Position numbers and translations under genes: made by a program. From Fidelibacterota bacterium (GTDB taxonomy: Bacteria; Bipolaricaulota; Bipolaricaulia; UBA7950; UBA9294), in the NCBI GenBank assembly GCA_024278395.1, contig JAJRTG010000059.1:1-9172 (forward strand): a stretch of DNA of 9,172 nucleotides. The letters run 5' to 3'. This document shows, in pieces, positions 1 through 7,025 of this stretch (its first letter is position 1; each line of letters opens with the position of its first letter). The notes under the pieces were generated by a model, which was not told the origin of the DNA, did not search any database, and worked only from the letters and a program-made list of their open reading frames with translations.

Positions 1-604
1 GCTCCTCCCCGCGCAGGAGTCGGGAGATGTTGGCCCGGTGGGTGAACAAGATGAAGGCGGCGAGCCCGGATGTGAGCGAGAGGAGGAGAAGGGGGTAAGA
101 AGAGACCCGGTAGTGGTTCAGGAGGCCGATTGAAACCGGGACGCTGATCGCGCCGAGAAGCGAGCCGATCGAGACCCGGCCGGTGAAAACGAAGGACAGC
201 CCGAAGACGCCGGCGGCGATCCCGAGGGGAAGAGGGGCGGTGACGATCAGCATCCCGGTCGTCGTGGCGACCCCCTTTCCGCCGCGGAAACCGATGTAGA
301 CGGGGAATACATGCCCGAGGACCGCGGCCAGACCGCACAGGACAGCGACGTCGGACGGGCCCAGCGGAAGCGGTCCGAACGGGATCCTGGGAACGAGCGC
401 CGCCGCGATCAACCCCTTCCCCAGGTCGAGCGCAAGGACCGTGACCCCGGCCCTCCAGCCGAGGACGCGCCAGGTGTTCGTCGCTCCCACATTTCCGCTC
501 CCGACCCTCCGGATGTCGATCCCCTTGAGGAGCCTCCCGGCGAGGAGCGCGGTGGGGACCGCCCCGATCAGATACGCGATCACAATAAGCCCGAAAAGAC
601 CCAT
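1..604 (-). CDS. plsY: Glycerol-3-phosphate acyltransferase PlsY (C-terminus cut by window edge)
   Basis: PlsY is an integral membrane enzyme that moves an acyl group from acyl-phosphate to glycerol-3-phosphate, giving lysophosphatidic acid, the first step of bacterial phospholipid synthesis. Reading leftward from 604, 201 codons are visible and no stop is reached. Typical family members have about 190-220 residues, so only a short tail should be missing. The three family motifs are present: GSGNVGATN (residues 35-43), GHVFPVYIGFRGGKGVAT (97-114, the phosphate-binding loop) and the C-terminal THRANISRLLRGEE (188-201). Hydrophobic helices lie at about 4-22, 53-71, 86-104, 112-140 and 145-185. 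The ATG is one nucleotide after the purB stop (TAG-G-ATG), and an AAGGAG ribosome site lies inside the end of purB, so it is very likely co-transcribed and translationally coupled. Identity is secure. Confidence 0.95.
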   Translation of the reverse strand, partial: MGLFGLIVIAYLIGAVPTALLAGRLLKGIDIRRVGSGNVGATNTWRVLGWRAGVTVLALDLGKGLIAAALVPRIPFGPLPLGPSDVAVLCGLAAVLGHVFPVYIGFRGGKGVATTTGMLIVTAPLPLGIAAGVFGLSFVFTGRVSIGSLLGAISVPVSIGLLNHYRVSSYPLLLLSLTSGLAAFILFTHRANISRLLRGEE

Positions 605-605
605 C

Positions 606-1898
606 CTAGTCGATCTCCTTTGTCACTTCCGCGATGATCTTCCTGCTCATCTCTTTCACGCGGGATAATACCGCATCCTCGTCGATCTTCGCATCCGTAA
701 GCCAGGATGCGATCTCCGGATCTTCATGCAACGCGGTGAACAGATCGGTCTTCTCAGTGGCGGCGCGCTCCGCTGCCCTTTTCACCGCCTCGTGCGCCTC
801 CTTCCGCGGCATCCCGCGCCGCACGAGTTCCAGGAGGACCGCCTGGGAGTAGATCGCTCCGCGGGTGAGGCGCAGGTTCTCCGCGATCCGGTCGCGGTTC
901 ACGACTAACCCGGAGATCATCTCGCCGGTCTTTACAAGCATATAGTGAAGGAGGAGGAACGAGTCCGGGATCACCACCCGCTCGACCGAGGAGTGGGACA
1001 TGTCCCGCTCGTGCCACAGGGCGACGTTCTCCAAACCCGCCTGCAGGTTCCCGCGCAGGATCCGGGCCAGCCCGCAGATCCGCTCGGCGGTGATCGGGTT
1101 GCGCTTGTGGGGCATGGAGGACGATCCCTCGGGCTGGGGCTCCTCCACCTCGCCGACCTCGGTGCGGGACAGGTGCCTGATCTCCAGCCCGATCTTCTCC
1201 AAGCTCGCCCCGGTGACCGCGATCGCCGCTAGGACCTCGGCATGGCGGTCGCGCTGAAGGATCTGGCTCCCCACCGGCGCCGGACGCAGGCCGAGTCTAT
1301 CGAGCGCGAGCCTCTCCACCTCCGGTGCGATCTGGGAATAGGTGCCGACCGGACCGGAGAGCTTCCCTACGCTGATCGTCTCCCGCGCCCGCCGCAGGCG
1401 CTCCACGTCCCGGGAGAGCTCCGCCGCCCAGTTGACCAGCTTGAGTCCGAGGGTGAGCGGCTCGGCGTGCATCCCGTGCGTCCGCCCAACGATCACCAGG
1501 TCCTGGTACTCCACCGCCTTCTCCCCCAGAAGCCTCCTAAACCCGGAGGCCTCCTGCACCAGAATGCCGAGCCCGTCACGCATCTGAAGCGACAGCGCCG
1601 TGTCCTTCACGTCGGATGAGGTGAGCCCCTGATGGATGAACCGTCCGGGCGGGCCGGCCTGGGCCTCGAGTGAGCGGATGAAGGCGAGCAGGTCGTGGCG
1701 GATATCCGCCTCGATCTCCGCGATCCGGCCGGGATCGACGCGGACCCTAGCGCTCACCGCGGCGTACGTCCCCGGAGGGACATCGCCGTGCGCCTCCAGC
1801 GCGGAGAGCGCGGCAAGCTCCACCTCGAGCCAGCGGGCATACTGCTCCTCCAGCGTCCACAGCTCCCGCATCGGCGACAGGCTGTATCGTTCAATCAT
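606..1898 (-). CDS. purB: Adenylosuccinate lyase PurB
   Basis: PurB is a cytosolic homotetramer of the fumarase/aspartase superfamily. It acts twice in purine synthesis: it splits SAICAR to AICAR and adenylosuccinate to AMP, releasing fumarate each time. With the ATG at 1898 the protein has 430 residues, normal for the shorter bacterial form, and begins MIERYSL as family members commonly do. Motifs are TSSD (93-96), GRTHGMHAEP (138-147, with the catalytic acid His141) and the superfamily signature GSSSMPHKRNP (258-268, the flexible loop with the catalytic serine). An in-frame GTG ten codons upstream (1928) is less likely because those residues have no family counterpart. A GGAGG lies 12 nt before the chosen ATG, a rather long spacing. 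plsY follows after one nucleotide. The 87-nt gap from ribD leaves room for its own promoter. Confidence 0.95.
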   Translation of the reverse strand: MIERYSLSPMRELWTLEEQYARWLEVELAALSALEAHGDVPPGTYAAVSARVRVDPGRIAEIEADIRHDLLAFIRSLEAQAGPPGRFIHQGLTSSDVKDTALSLQMRDGLGILVQEASGFRRLLGEKAVEYQDLVIVGRTHGMHAEPLTLGLKLVNWAAELSRDVERLRRARETISVGKLSGPVGTYSQIAPEVERLALDRLGLRPAPVGSQILQRDRHAEVLAAIAVTGASLEKIGLEIRHLSRTEVGEVEEPQPEGSSSMPHKRNPITAERICGLARILRGNLQAGLENVALWHERDMSHSSVERVVIPDSFLLLHYMLVKTGEMISGLVVNRDRIAENLRLTRGAIYSQAVLLELVRRGMPRKEAHEAVKRAAERAATEKTDLFTALHEDPEIASWLTDAKIDEDAVLSRVKEMSRKIIAEVTKEID

Positions 1899-1985
1899 CT
1901 TCCAATCCGCCCTCCGGTGGATATCCACCCTATATCATAGCCATTGTCCGCACCCGCGGGGAAGAGCCCGGCCGGAGGCGTCAGC
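1899..1985 (-). promoter_or_regulatory. ribD-purB intergenic gap with a possible purB promoter
   Basis: This is the only sizeable gap inside the minus-strand run. On the minus strand a TATGAT hexamer (plus 1934-1939) lies 35 nt before the purB ATG and resembles a -10 box. The hexamer 17 nt upstream (TCCCCG) does not resemble a -35 box. There is no clear hairpin with a T-run, so no terminator for ribD is supported. purB may be read through from ribD, partly driven from here, or both. Confidence 0.3.
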
Positions 1986-3089
1986 TTAGGGCCGGGGGTA
2001 GCCGCTTACAAGCAGATCTTCCCCGAACCGTGCGACCATGACGTTCCCGAGCTTGAGCGCAGCGGCGATCGAGGCGGGGCCGACACCCCCCACCGCGGGG
2101 ATCGCGCCCCTCCCTCCGATGATGATCGGGACGATGAAGAACGAAACCTTATCCACGAGACCGGATTCGATGAACGCCGCCGCCGTCTCCCCGCCGCCCT
2201 CGATGAGGAGAGAATCGAGCTTCTCCTCCCCGAGTCGGACGAGGAGCGCTTGTAGATCGACCCCCTCTCCGCCTCCGGGATAGCGCCAGACCTCGACCCC
2301 GCGGGCACGAAGCCCCTCCTCCTTCCCCTCCGGCATCGCCGCGGTGACGACGATCGTCCGCCCCCTCTCCGCGAACATCCTCCTCTCGAGCGGGATCCGA
2401 CCACGGCCGTCGAGCACGATCCTGACCGGATCCGGCCCCTCGACGTGACGGACGGTGAGGAGAGGATCGTCGTTGATCACGGTGTTCGCTCCGACGAGGA
2501 CGGCCGCGAACCGCCGCCGCAGGCGGTGGACCTCGATCCGCGCCTCCTCACCGCTTATCCACTTAGCATCCCCGCTCCGGGTCGCGATCCTCCCGTCGAG
2601 GCTCACCGCAAGCTTCAGCTGCACGAACGGGATCCCGGTGCGGATGAACTTGAAGAATATCTCGTTCTCCCGTCGCGCCTCCTCCTCCAATATCCCTTCC
2701 GTCACCTCGATCCCGGCGGCGTGGAGCCTCGCGATCCCCTGTCCGTTCACGAGCGGATTCGGATCCCGACAAGCGATGACGGCACGGCTGATCCCGGCGG
2801 CGATGATCCGGTCGGCGCACGGCGGTGTCTTCCCGTAGTGGGAGCACGGCTCCAGGGTGACGTAGATCGTCGCCCCGCGCGCGGCGGCACCCGCCTCCTC
2901 GAGGGCGAAGACCTCGGCATGCGGCCCGCCGAACCTCCGGTGATAGCCCTGACCGACCACCTTTCCGTCCTTGACCACGACCGCACCGACGATCGGGTTC
3001 GGCCTGGTCCACCCCTCACCCCTGCGGGCAAGCTCCAGAGCGAGGCGCATGAAGTGTTCGTCCGGGTTTGTTGGGTCTTTAGGGTTCAT
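1986..3089 (-). CDS. ribD: Bifunctional riboflavin biosynthesis protein RibD (deaminase/reductase)
   Basis: RibD carries out steps two and three of riboflavin synthesis. It deaminates 2,5-diamino-6-ribosylamino-4-pyrimidinone 5'-phosphate and then reduces the ribose side chain with NADPH. At 367 residues it is the usual bifunctional length. The N-terminal cytidine-deaminase-type domain (about 10-150) has HAEVFAL (His57 zinc ligand, Glu59 proton shuttle) and PCSHYGKTPPC (Cys82 and Cys91 zinc ligands). The reductase domain (about 155-365) has LKLAVSLDGRIAT (158-170) and the nucleotide-binding LIEGGGETAAAF (295-306). The ATG lies 4 nt after the rpe stop and no Shine-Dalgarno is visible, which suggests coupling to rpe. 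Met14, close to the family's usual N-terminus, is an alternative start. No ribE, ribBA or ribH lies beside it in the window, and no FMN riboswitch could fit in the 4-nt gap. Confidence 0.95.
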   Translation of the reverse strand: MNPKDPTNPDEHFMRLALELARRGEGWTRPNPIVGAVVVKDGKVVGQGYHRRFGGPHAEVFALEEAGAAARGATIYVTLEPCSHYGKTPPCADRIIAAGISRAVIACRDPNPLVNGQGIARLHAAGIEVTEGILEEEARRENEIFFKFIRTGIPFVQLKLAVSLDGRIATRSGDAKWISGEEARIEVHRLRRRFAAVLVGANTVINDDPLLTVRHVEGPDPVRIVLDGRGRIPLERRMFAERGRTIVVTAAMPEGKEEGLRARGVEVWRYPGGGEGVDLQALLVRLGEEKLDSLLIEGGGETAAAFIESGLVDKVSFFIVPIIIGGRGAIPAVGGVGPASIAAALKLGNVMVARFGEDLLVSGYPRP

Positions 3090-3093
3090 TGAG

Positions 3094-3735
3094 TCAGCCG
3101 GCGGCGGCGATGAGCCTGCGCATGGCGGTGATCCGATCGGGCTGACCGAAGATCGCCGAGCCGGCGACGATCAGCTCGGCACCGGCCTTGACCACCCGGC
3201 CGACGTTGGTCTCGTTGATCCCGCCGTCGACCGAGATCACGACCGGCCGGGCCCCGATCTCCTCCCTGAGCCGCTCGATCCGCTCCACCGCCTGCGGCAT
3301 GAACGGCTGCCCCCCGAACCCGGGCTCCACGCTCATCACCAGGATCAGGTCGATGAGATCGAGGTAGGGGAAGACCGCGGCGATCGGGGTGACGGGCCTG
3401 AGAGAGATCCCGACCTTGCACCCCATCTCCCGGATCACCTCGATCGTGCGGAACGGCTCGTCCTCGGATTCCACGTGAAACGTGACGATGTCCGAGGGCT
3501 TCACCTCGAACCGGGGGGCGTAGTGGATCGGATAATCGATCATCAGGTGGATGTCGAACGGCTTCTCCAGCCCGCGGCGCAGCGCGTTCACCACCGGAGG
3601 GCCGATCGTGAGGTTGTCGACGAAGTGCCCGTCCATCACGTCGATGTGGAAGTAGTCGGCGAGCGGTTCGACCTCCCGCGCCTCGGCCCGGAGGTTTCCA
3701 AAGTCGGCTGAAAGGAGGGACGGGGCCAGTTTCAT
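3094..3735 (-). CDS. rpe: Ribulose-phosphate 3-epimerase
   Basis: Rpe interconverts D-ribulose 5-phosphate and D-xylulose 5-phosphate in the pentose phosphate pathway. It is a cytosolic metal-dependent TIM barrel. The 213 residues cover the whole fold. It begins MKLAPSLLSADF, followed by HIDVMDGHF (30-38). The expected metal ligands are His30, Asp32, His63 (in DIHLM) and Asp170 (in VDGGI). Asp32 and Asp170 also serve as the acid/base pair in characterised members. The phosphate-binding end is VAGSAIF (190-196). The start codon overlaps the stop of the upstream peptidase gene (ATGA) and no Shine-Dalgarno is visible, so translation probably depends on ribosomes finishing the gene before. ribD follows after 4 nt. 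Its product, ribulose 5-phosphate, is also the source of the four-carbon unit in riboflavin, which loosely links it with ribD. Confidence 0.95.
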   Translation of the reverse strand: MKLAPSLLSADFGNLRAEAREVEPLADYFHIDVMDGHFVDNLTIGPPVVNALRRGLEKPFDIHLMIDYPIHYAPRFEVKPSDIVTFHVESEDEPFRTIEVIREMGCKVGISLRPVTPIAAVFPYLDLIDLILVMSVEPGFGGQPFMPQAVERIERLREEIGARPVVISVDGGINETNVGRVVKAGAELIVAGSAIFGQPDRITAMRRLIAAAG

Positions 3736-4418
3736 CGGCGTCGGTTGAGGGAGAGGAGCATCACGAGCTGCAACGCGGCCATCGCCGCGGCGGCGACGTA
3801 GGTGAGGGCGGCTGCGAACAGGACCTCCTTCACCGCGCCGAGCTCTTCCGCGCTCACCAGATACCCCTCGCGCAGCGCAACGACCGCCCGGCGCGAGGCG
3901 TCGAACTCCACCGGCAGGGTGATCAGGGTGAACAGGACGGCGGCGGAGAACGCTAGGATCCCGAATGTGATGAACGGCTCATACCGGAAGATCAACCCGA
4001 GGAAGAACAGGGGGAAGGCGAGCTGCGAACCGAGGTTCGCCATCGGGACGATCGCCGTGCGCAGAGCGAGCGGCTTGTACCCGCGGGCGTGCTGGATCGC
4101 GTGCCCGGCCTCGTGCGCCGCCACCCCGACCGCGGCGACGGAGGAAGAACCGGGGTCGGACAAGCGGAGGACCTTGTGTCGCGGATCGTAGTGATCGGAG
4201 AGGACCCCGTGAATCCCTTGAATCTCGACATCGTTGATCCCCGCACCGGCCAGGATCCGCTGCGCCGCCTGTGCGGCGGTGATCCCTGATCCGGTGCGCA
4301 CCCGTGCGTAGCGTGCGTAGGTGGAACGCACCTTGTACTGGGCGTAGATCGCGAGGATCAATGCGGGAAGCAGGATCAAGATGCTCGGTCCCATGAGAAA
4401 CGGAAGTCCCAAGAACAT
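3732..4418 (-). CDS. YugP-family membrane zinc metallopeptidase
   Basis: This is an integral membrane protein of the zinc-dependent neutral peptidase family typified by Bacillus YugP (Pfam Zn_peptidase_2). The natural substrate is not well established. The 228 residues match family length. Order: a hydrophobic N-terminal helix (about 8-27); a segment with the family-type VLSDHYDPR and LRLSD stretches (72-87); the zinc-binding HEAGH (102-106, with Glu103 catalytic); two or three further helices (about 125-168); the conserved LPVEFDASRRA (168-178), which probably supplies a further metal ligand; and a C-terminal helix (about 197-222). The ATG at 4418 has a strong GGGGGAG seven nucleotides upstream and lies 3 nt after the VanZ-like stop. 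The end overlaps rpe by 4 nt. Family assignment is secure; its role in this operon is unknown. Confidence 0.9.
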   Translation of the reverse strand: MFLGLPFLMGPSILILLPALILAIYAQYKVRSTYARYARVRTGSGITAAQAAQRILAGAGINDVEIQGIHGVLSDHYDPRHKVLRLSDPGSSSVAAVGVAAHEAGHAIQHARGYKPLALRTAIVPMANLGSQLAFPLFFLGLIFRYEPFITFGILAFSAAVLFTLITLPVEFDASRRAVVALREGYLVSAEELGAVKEVLFAAALTYVAAAAMAALQLVMLLSLNRRR

Positions 4419-4421
4419 TAT

Positions 4422-4829
4422 TCACTCCCCCTTATCCGAATCTTGCCCGGTAAGTATAAACCCGGGGCGTGCACCCGGCAAGGATCGGCGCAGGAACAGA
4501 ACAACGAGCAGCAGGGCGAAGAGCGCACCCCCAATGTCCGCCCCCCAGTCGGCGAAAGAGGCGTCGCGCGACGGGACGAAGAGCTGGTGGAATTCGTCGG
4601 TTCCGGCGTAGAACGCGGCGAGCAGAAAGGCGGTCAGGATCGGTTTCCTTCCGAAGGAGCTCGCCGCCGCAAGGAGCCCGAACAGGAAGAACTCCGCGAA
4701 GTGGAGGATCTTATCCCCGTAGGGAACGGGCAGAAGCGGCTCGCCGCCGCGGAACGGGAGGCTGGAGAGGGCGAAGATCAACCCGGCGTAGAGAAGGAGG
4801 ATCACCCGCCAAAACGCTTTTTTCTTCAT
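4422..4829 (-). CDS. VanZ-like family membrane protein
   Basis: This is a small membrane protein of the VanZ-like family (named for the teicoplanin-resistance accessory protein; molecular function unknown for most members). The 135 residues hold about four helices (8-24, 40-58, 63-78, 95-114). The family's sequence hallmarks are DKILHFAEFFLFG (39-51) and DEFHQLFVPSRDASFADWGAD (78-98), with conserved acidic and His residues near the membrane faces. The reading frame stays open up to 4883, but the upstream part lies inside the RNase P RNA. The ATG at 4829 with GGAG and an A-rich spacer just before it is the convincing start. This gene begins 13 nt after the RNase P RNA ends, with no terminator seen between, so it probably shares that transcript. 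Nothing suggests glycopeptide resistance here, since no vanHAX-type genes are present. Confidence 0.88.
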   Translation of the reverse strand: MKKKAFWRVILLLYAGLIFALSSLPFRGGEPLLPVPYGDKILHFAEFFLFGLLAAASSFGRKPILTAFLLAAFYAGTDEFHQLFVPSRDASFADWGADIGGALFALLLVVLFLRRSLPGARPGFILTGQDSDKGE

Positions 4830-4842
4830 CTTTCTCCAAAAG

Positions 4843-5138
<296 letters not shown>

Positions 5139-5167
<29 letters not shown>

Positions 5168-5867
5168 GCTTCGTGCGCGTGTAGTGACAGTGCGGACAAT
5201 AGTATACCACATCCTCCCCATAGAGGCCGCGGGTCCGTCGCACGCGCAGGACGTGGCCGCAACGGGGACAGATCCGACTGTGGGCGAAGAGCGCCGCTCC
5301 GGCAAGGAGGAAGACGACGAAAATCACGAGGACGATCCGCCCTGCGTTTCCCTGAGAACTTGTCGCCCCCTGCACCACACCGGCGAGGTTGCGGTCAATC
5401 GCGGGGAAGATCGCCTCCATCGCCTCCCTGATCCGCCGGTGCGCCACGAGATCGGAGATGCTCTCCCGCACATACCCGGCAAGACCACGGTGTGAAGCCG
5501 CAAGCGCTGTACCGCAGAGCACACGCACCTCCCAATCCCGCCCCGTCCGCATGAACACGGCGAGCAGGGTTCTCCCGGAGGCTATACCCCAGTAGTTGAG
5601 GACCTCCACGGCGTAGCGATCGAGATCATTGAACGGGTCCTCCCAGCTCGCCAGGATGTACACATCGATCCCGTAGCGTGCCTTCGCGGTCTGAATGAGG
5701 GAGTTGATCTTATCGCGGCCGTGACGGTCGAGGACGTTTCCGTAGTCGGAGAGTTGACCGATCGGCCGGGGGAGGGGGAACGCAACCGTGCTGTAGATGA
5801 GGACAACAAGGAGGAATAAAACTCCTGTATTCAGCGGATGTACAGGATGCGCGAGCAATTTTCGCAC
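5139..5867 (-). CDS. Membrane-anchored TPM-domain protein with C-terminal zinc ribbon
   Basis: TPM-domain proteins carry an extracytoplasmic alpha/beta domain found in bacterial membrane proteins and in a plant thylakoid phosphatase; the exact role here is unknown. From the GTG at 5867 it has 242 residues: an N-terminal hydrophobic anchor or signal (about 14-31), a TPM domain (about 37-162), a transmembrane helix (176-197), then a probably cytoplasmic C4 zinc ribbon (CPRC 200-203, CPHC 224-227) and a basic tail. The start is uncertain. No ATG fits: GTG 5867, TTG 5858 and CTG 5834 are in frame, and the hydrophobic segment needs a start upstream of it. A GTG at 5930 is also open but lies deep in the previous gene. 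With GTG 5867 it overlaps the upstream gene by 37 nt. Its last nine codons and stop lie inside the RNase P RNA. Confidence 0.82.
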
Positions 5868-6532
5868 GTCACGATCTCGGCCGTGTTGCGCGCCCGTTCG
5901 ACCGTGTAACCGCTCACCCGCAGCTTGCACCCGGTGCAGATCCCGTTCTTCACCGGAACGACCGGATCGGGGAAGCTGCGGCGCAGGTTCTCGTAGCGGG
6001 AAAGGAGGGACGGGCTGAGCCTTCCGGCGATCTCCTCCCGGGCCGCTCTCGCCGCAGCCAGGGCCCGCTCCACTCCATCGATGCGGGATGCCAACTCCTC
6101 TTCCTCGGCTGCGATCTCGGAAAGCCTTTCCTTGAGCTCTTCCTCGGCGCGCGCGAGGTTCTCCTTCTCCTCCACGATCCGGTCCATCAGCATGAGCGCC
6201 TCGTCCTCCATCGCGCTCATCCGCGCCCGTTGGTTCGCGATCTTCTCCCGTAACGCCTCCATCTCCTTGAACGAGATGATCCCCTCATCGAGCTGCTTCT
6301 GATAGGCGTGAATCTGCATGTCGAGATCGTCGACCTCGAGGTTGCGCTGTCTGCTCTCCCGCTCCAGCTCTTCCAGCGTCCGGCGCATCTCCTCGATGCG
6401 CGCGAGTTCCCCCTCGCGCCTCTTTGCCAACCGCGCCCGTTGTTCGGTTAGATGCTTGATCTGCGCGGCGAGGGTGGCGCACTCCTGGTCTTTGTCCTGA
6501 AGTTTGAGCAGCCGTTCGATCTCTCCGGTCAC
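5831..6532 (-). CDS. Coiled-coil protein with C4 zinc ribbon (COG1579 / zf-RING_7 family)
   Basis: This 233-residue soluble protein has the layout of the COG1579 family (formerly DUF164): a long, highly charged helical coiled coil (about 5-170) broken by a conserved hinge around GIISFKEMEAL (84-94), then a short linker with RYENLRR (179-185), and a C-terminal zinc ribbon with CTGC (199-202) and CENC (223-226). Family members are thought to be adaptor or chaperone-like proteins; no enzyme activity is expected. The start is GTG at 6532, five nucleotides after GGGGAG. An ATG 6 nt upstream is out of frame and stops after two codons (ATG GAG TGA, the stop overlapping the GTG). It is the first gene of the minus-strand run and has the best promoter of the window upstream. 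It overlaps the TPM-protein start region. Confidence 0.9.
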   Translation of the reverse strand: MTGEIERLLKLQDKDQECATLAAQIKHLTEQRARLAKRREGELARIEEMRRTLEELERESRQRNLEVDDLDMQIHAYQKQLDEGIISFKEMEALREKIANQRARMSAMEDEALMLMDRIVEEKENLARAEEELKERLSEIAAEEEELASRIDGVERALAAARAAREEIAGRLSPSLLSRYENLRRSFPDPVVPVKNGICTGCKLRVSGYTVERARNTAEIVTCENCSRILYIR

Positions 6533-6558
6533 TCCATCTCCCCTTTCGGTTTTAACCG

Positions 6559-6587
6559 ACTATAAAAGGAGATCCCCCGTAGCGCAA
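6559..6587 (-). promoter_or_regulatory. Probable sigma-70 type promoter of the minus-strand run
   Basis: On the minus strand, TTGCGC (6582-6587) and TATAGT (6559-6564) are separated by exactly 17 nt. The -10 matches the consensus at five of six positions and the -35 at four of six (TTG and C). Transcription would start near 6552, leaving a leader of about 20 nt before the GTG of the zinc-ribbon gene. This is the best -35/-10 pair I see in the window. Confidence 0.55.
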
Positions 6588-6615
6588 GTGTATTCCTCGC
6601 GTGCGCCGGGGATGG

Positions 6616-6621
6616 TATACT
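6616..6621 (+). promoter_or_regulatory. Possible -10 box immediately upstream of atl
   Basis: TATACT lies only 8 nt before the atl ATG. Transcription from it would begin at about 6627-6630, giving an almost leaderless mRNA. The -35 region at 17-nt spacing (TTCCTC) is poor. The alternative is that the hexamer is chance, or that translation starts elsewhere. Confidence 0.35.
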
Positions 6622-6629
6622 GGAAAGCG

Positions 6630-6929
6630 ATGAGCAGGCTCCACGATGAGATCTACGCGGTGGTACGGCAGATCCCGCCGGGGAGGGTGGCAACCTACGG
6701 CCAGATCGGGATGAGCCTCTCTCCCCCGTGTCCCGCCCGCACCGTCGGCTGGGCCCTCGCCGCCCTCGGGCGGAGCGGGGCCGGAAAGGAGGTCCCGTGG
6801 CACCGGGTAGTCAACTCTCAGGGGAGGGTGAGCACGGGACGGTATCAGCGCGAACTCCTCGAGCGAGAGGGGGTTGTCTTCGACGATGACGGGAGGATCG
6901 ACCTGGACGAGTTCGGATGGAGCGGATGA
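6630..6929 (+). CDS. atl: Alkyltransferase-like protein (Atl; MGMT DNA-binding domain, no active-site Cys)
   Basis: Atl proteins have the DNA-binding fold of O6-alkylguanine-DNA alkyltransferase but cannot take up the alkyl group. They bind O6-alkylguanine, flip the base and hand the lesion to nucleotide excision repair. The 99 residues match stand-alone Atl proteins. Visible elements are PPGRVATYGQI (16-26, helix-turn-helix region, with the base-flipping Tyr23), ARTVGWAL (36-43, with the Arg finger) and PWHRVV (56-61), where Trp57 replaces the catalytic Cys of PCHRV. NSQGRVSTG (62-70) completes the core. The frame is open upstream, with an in-frame ATG at 6612, but similarity begins at about MSRLHDEIYA, so 6630 is chosen. 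There is no strong Shine-Dalgarno, only GGAAAG. It is divergent from the minus-strand run. Confidence 0.9.
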   Translation: MSRLHDEIYAVVRQIPPGRVATYGQIGMSLSPPCPARTVGWALAALGRSGAGKEVPWHRVVNSQGRVSTGRYQRELLEREGVVFDDDGRIDLDEFGWSG

Positions 6930-6935
6930 CGGGCG

Positions 6936-6951
6936 ATGGACCGTCGTCCAT
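6936..6951 (+). terminator. Weak hairpin after atl, possible terminator
   Basis: ATGGAC-CGTC-GTCCAT is a perfect 6-bp stem with a 4-nt loop, 6 nt after the atl stop. It is followed by AATTTC rather than a real T-run, so intrinsic termination would be weak. It is the only structure I see in the 96-nt gap (6930-7025) between atl and the glycosidase gene. No convincing promoter for the latter could be recognised there. Confidence 0.25.
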
Positions 6952-7025
6952 AATTTCTCCTTGGGGTCTTCATCCGGATCTCCGTGGTCGACTCTGGGTG
7001 AGATTAGAACAAAGGAGAGATCGCC

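Noticed and set aside
1941..1950. TGCGGACAAT upstream of purB (minus strand), also present at 5190-5199 (plus strand), each followed by a TATA-like hexamer
   Set aside because: One copy lies antisense within the TPM-protein coding sequence, where codons explain it (TGTCCGCAC). Two 10-mers in opposite contexts are not enough to call a shared operator.
2445..3092. Long plus-strand open frames opposite ribD and rpe (2445-3092 and 2971-3711)
   Set aside because: They are antisense shadows with Asp/Arg/Pro/His-rich composition and no family motifs. RibD and Rpe on the minus strand are unambiguous.
4422..4829. Glycopeptide-resistance gene (VanZ)
   Set aside because: Only a VanZ-like fold is seen. 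No vanH/A/X or two-component genes are nearby, and VanZ-like proteins are widespread without a link to resistance.
6542..6565. Inverted repeat CGGTT-TT-AACCG in the divergent region as an operator
   Set aside because: The 5-bp arms are short and could arise by chance. It overlaps the promoter start area but nothing identifies a regulator.
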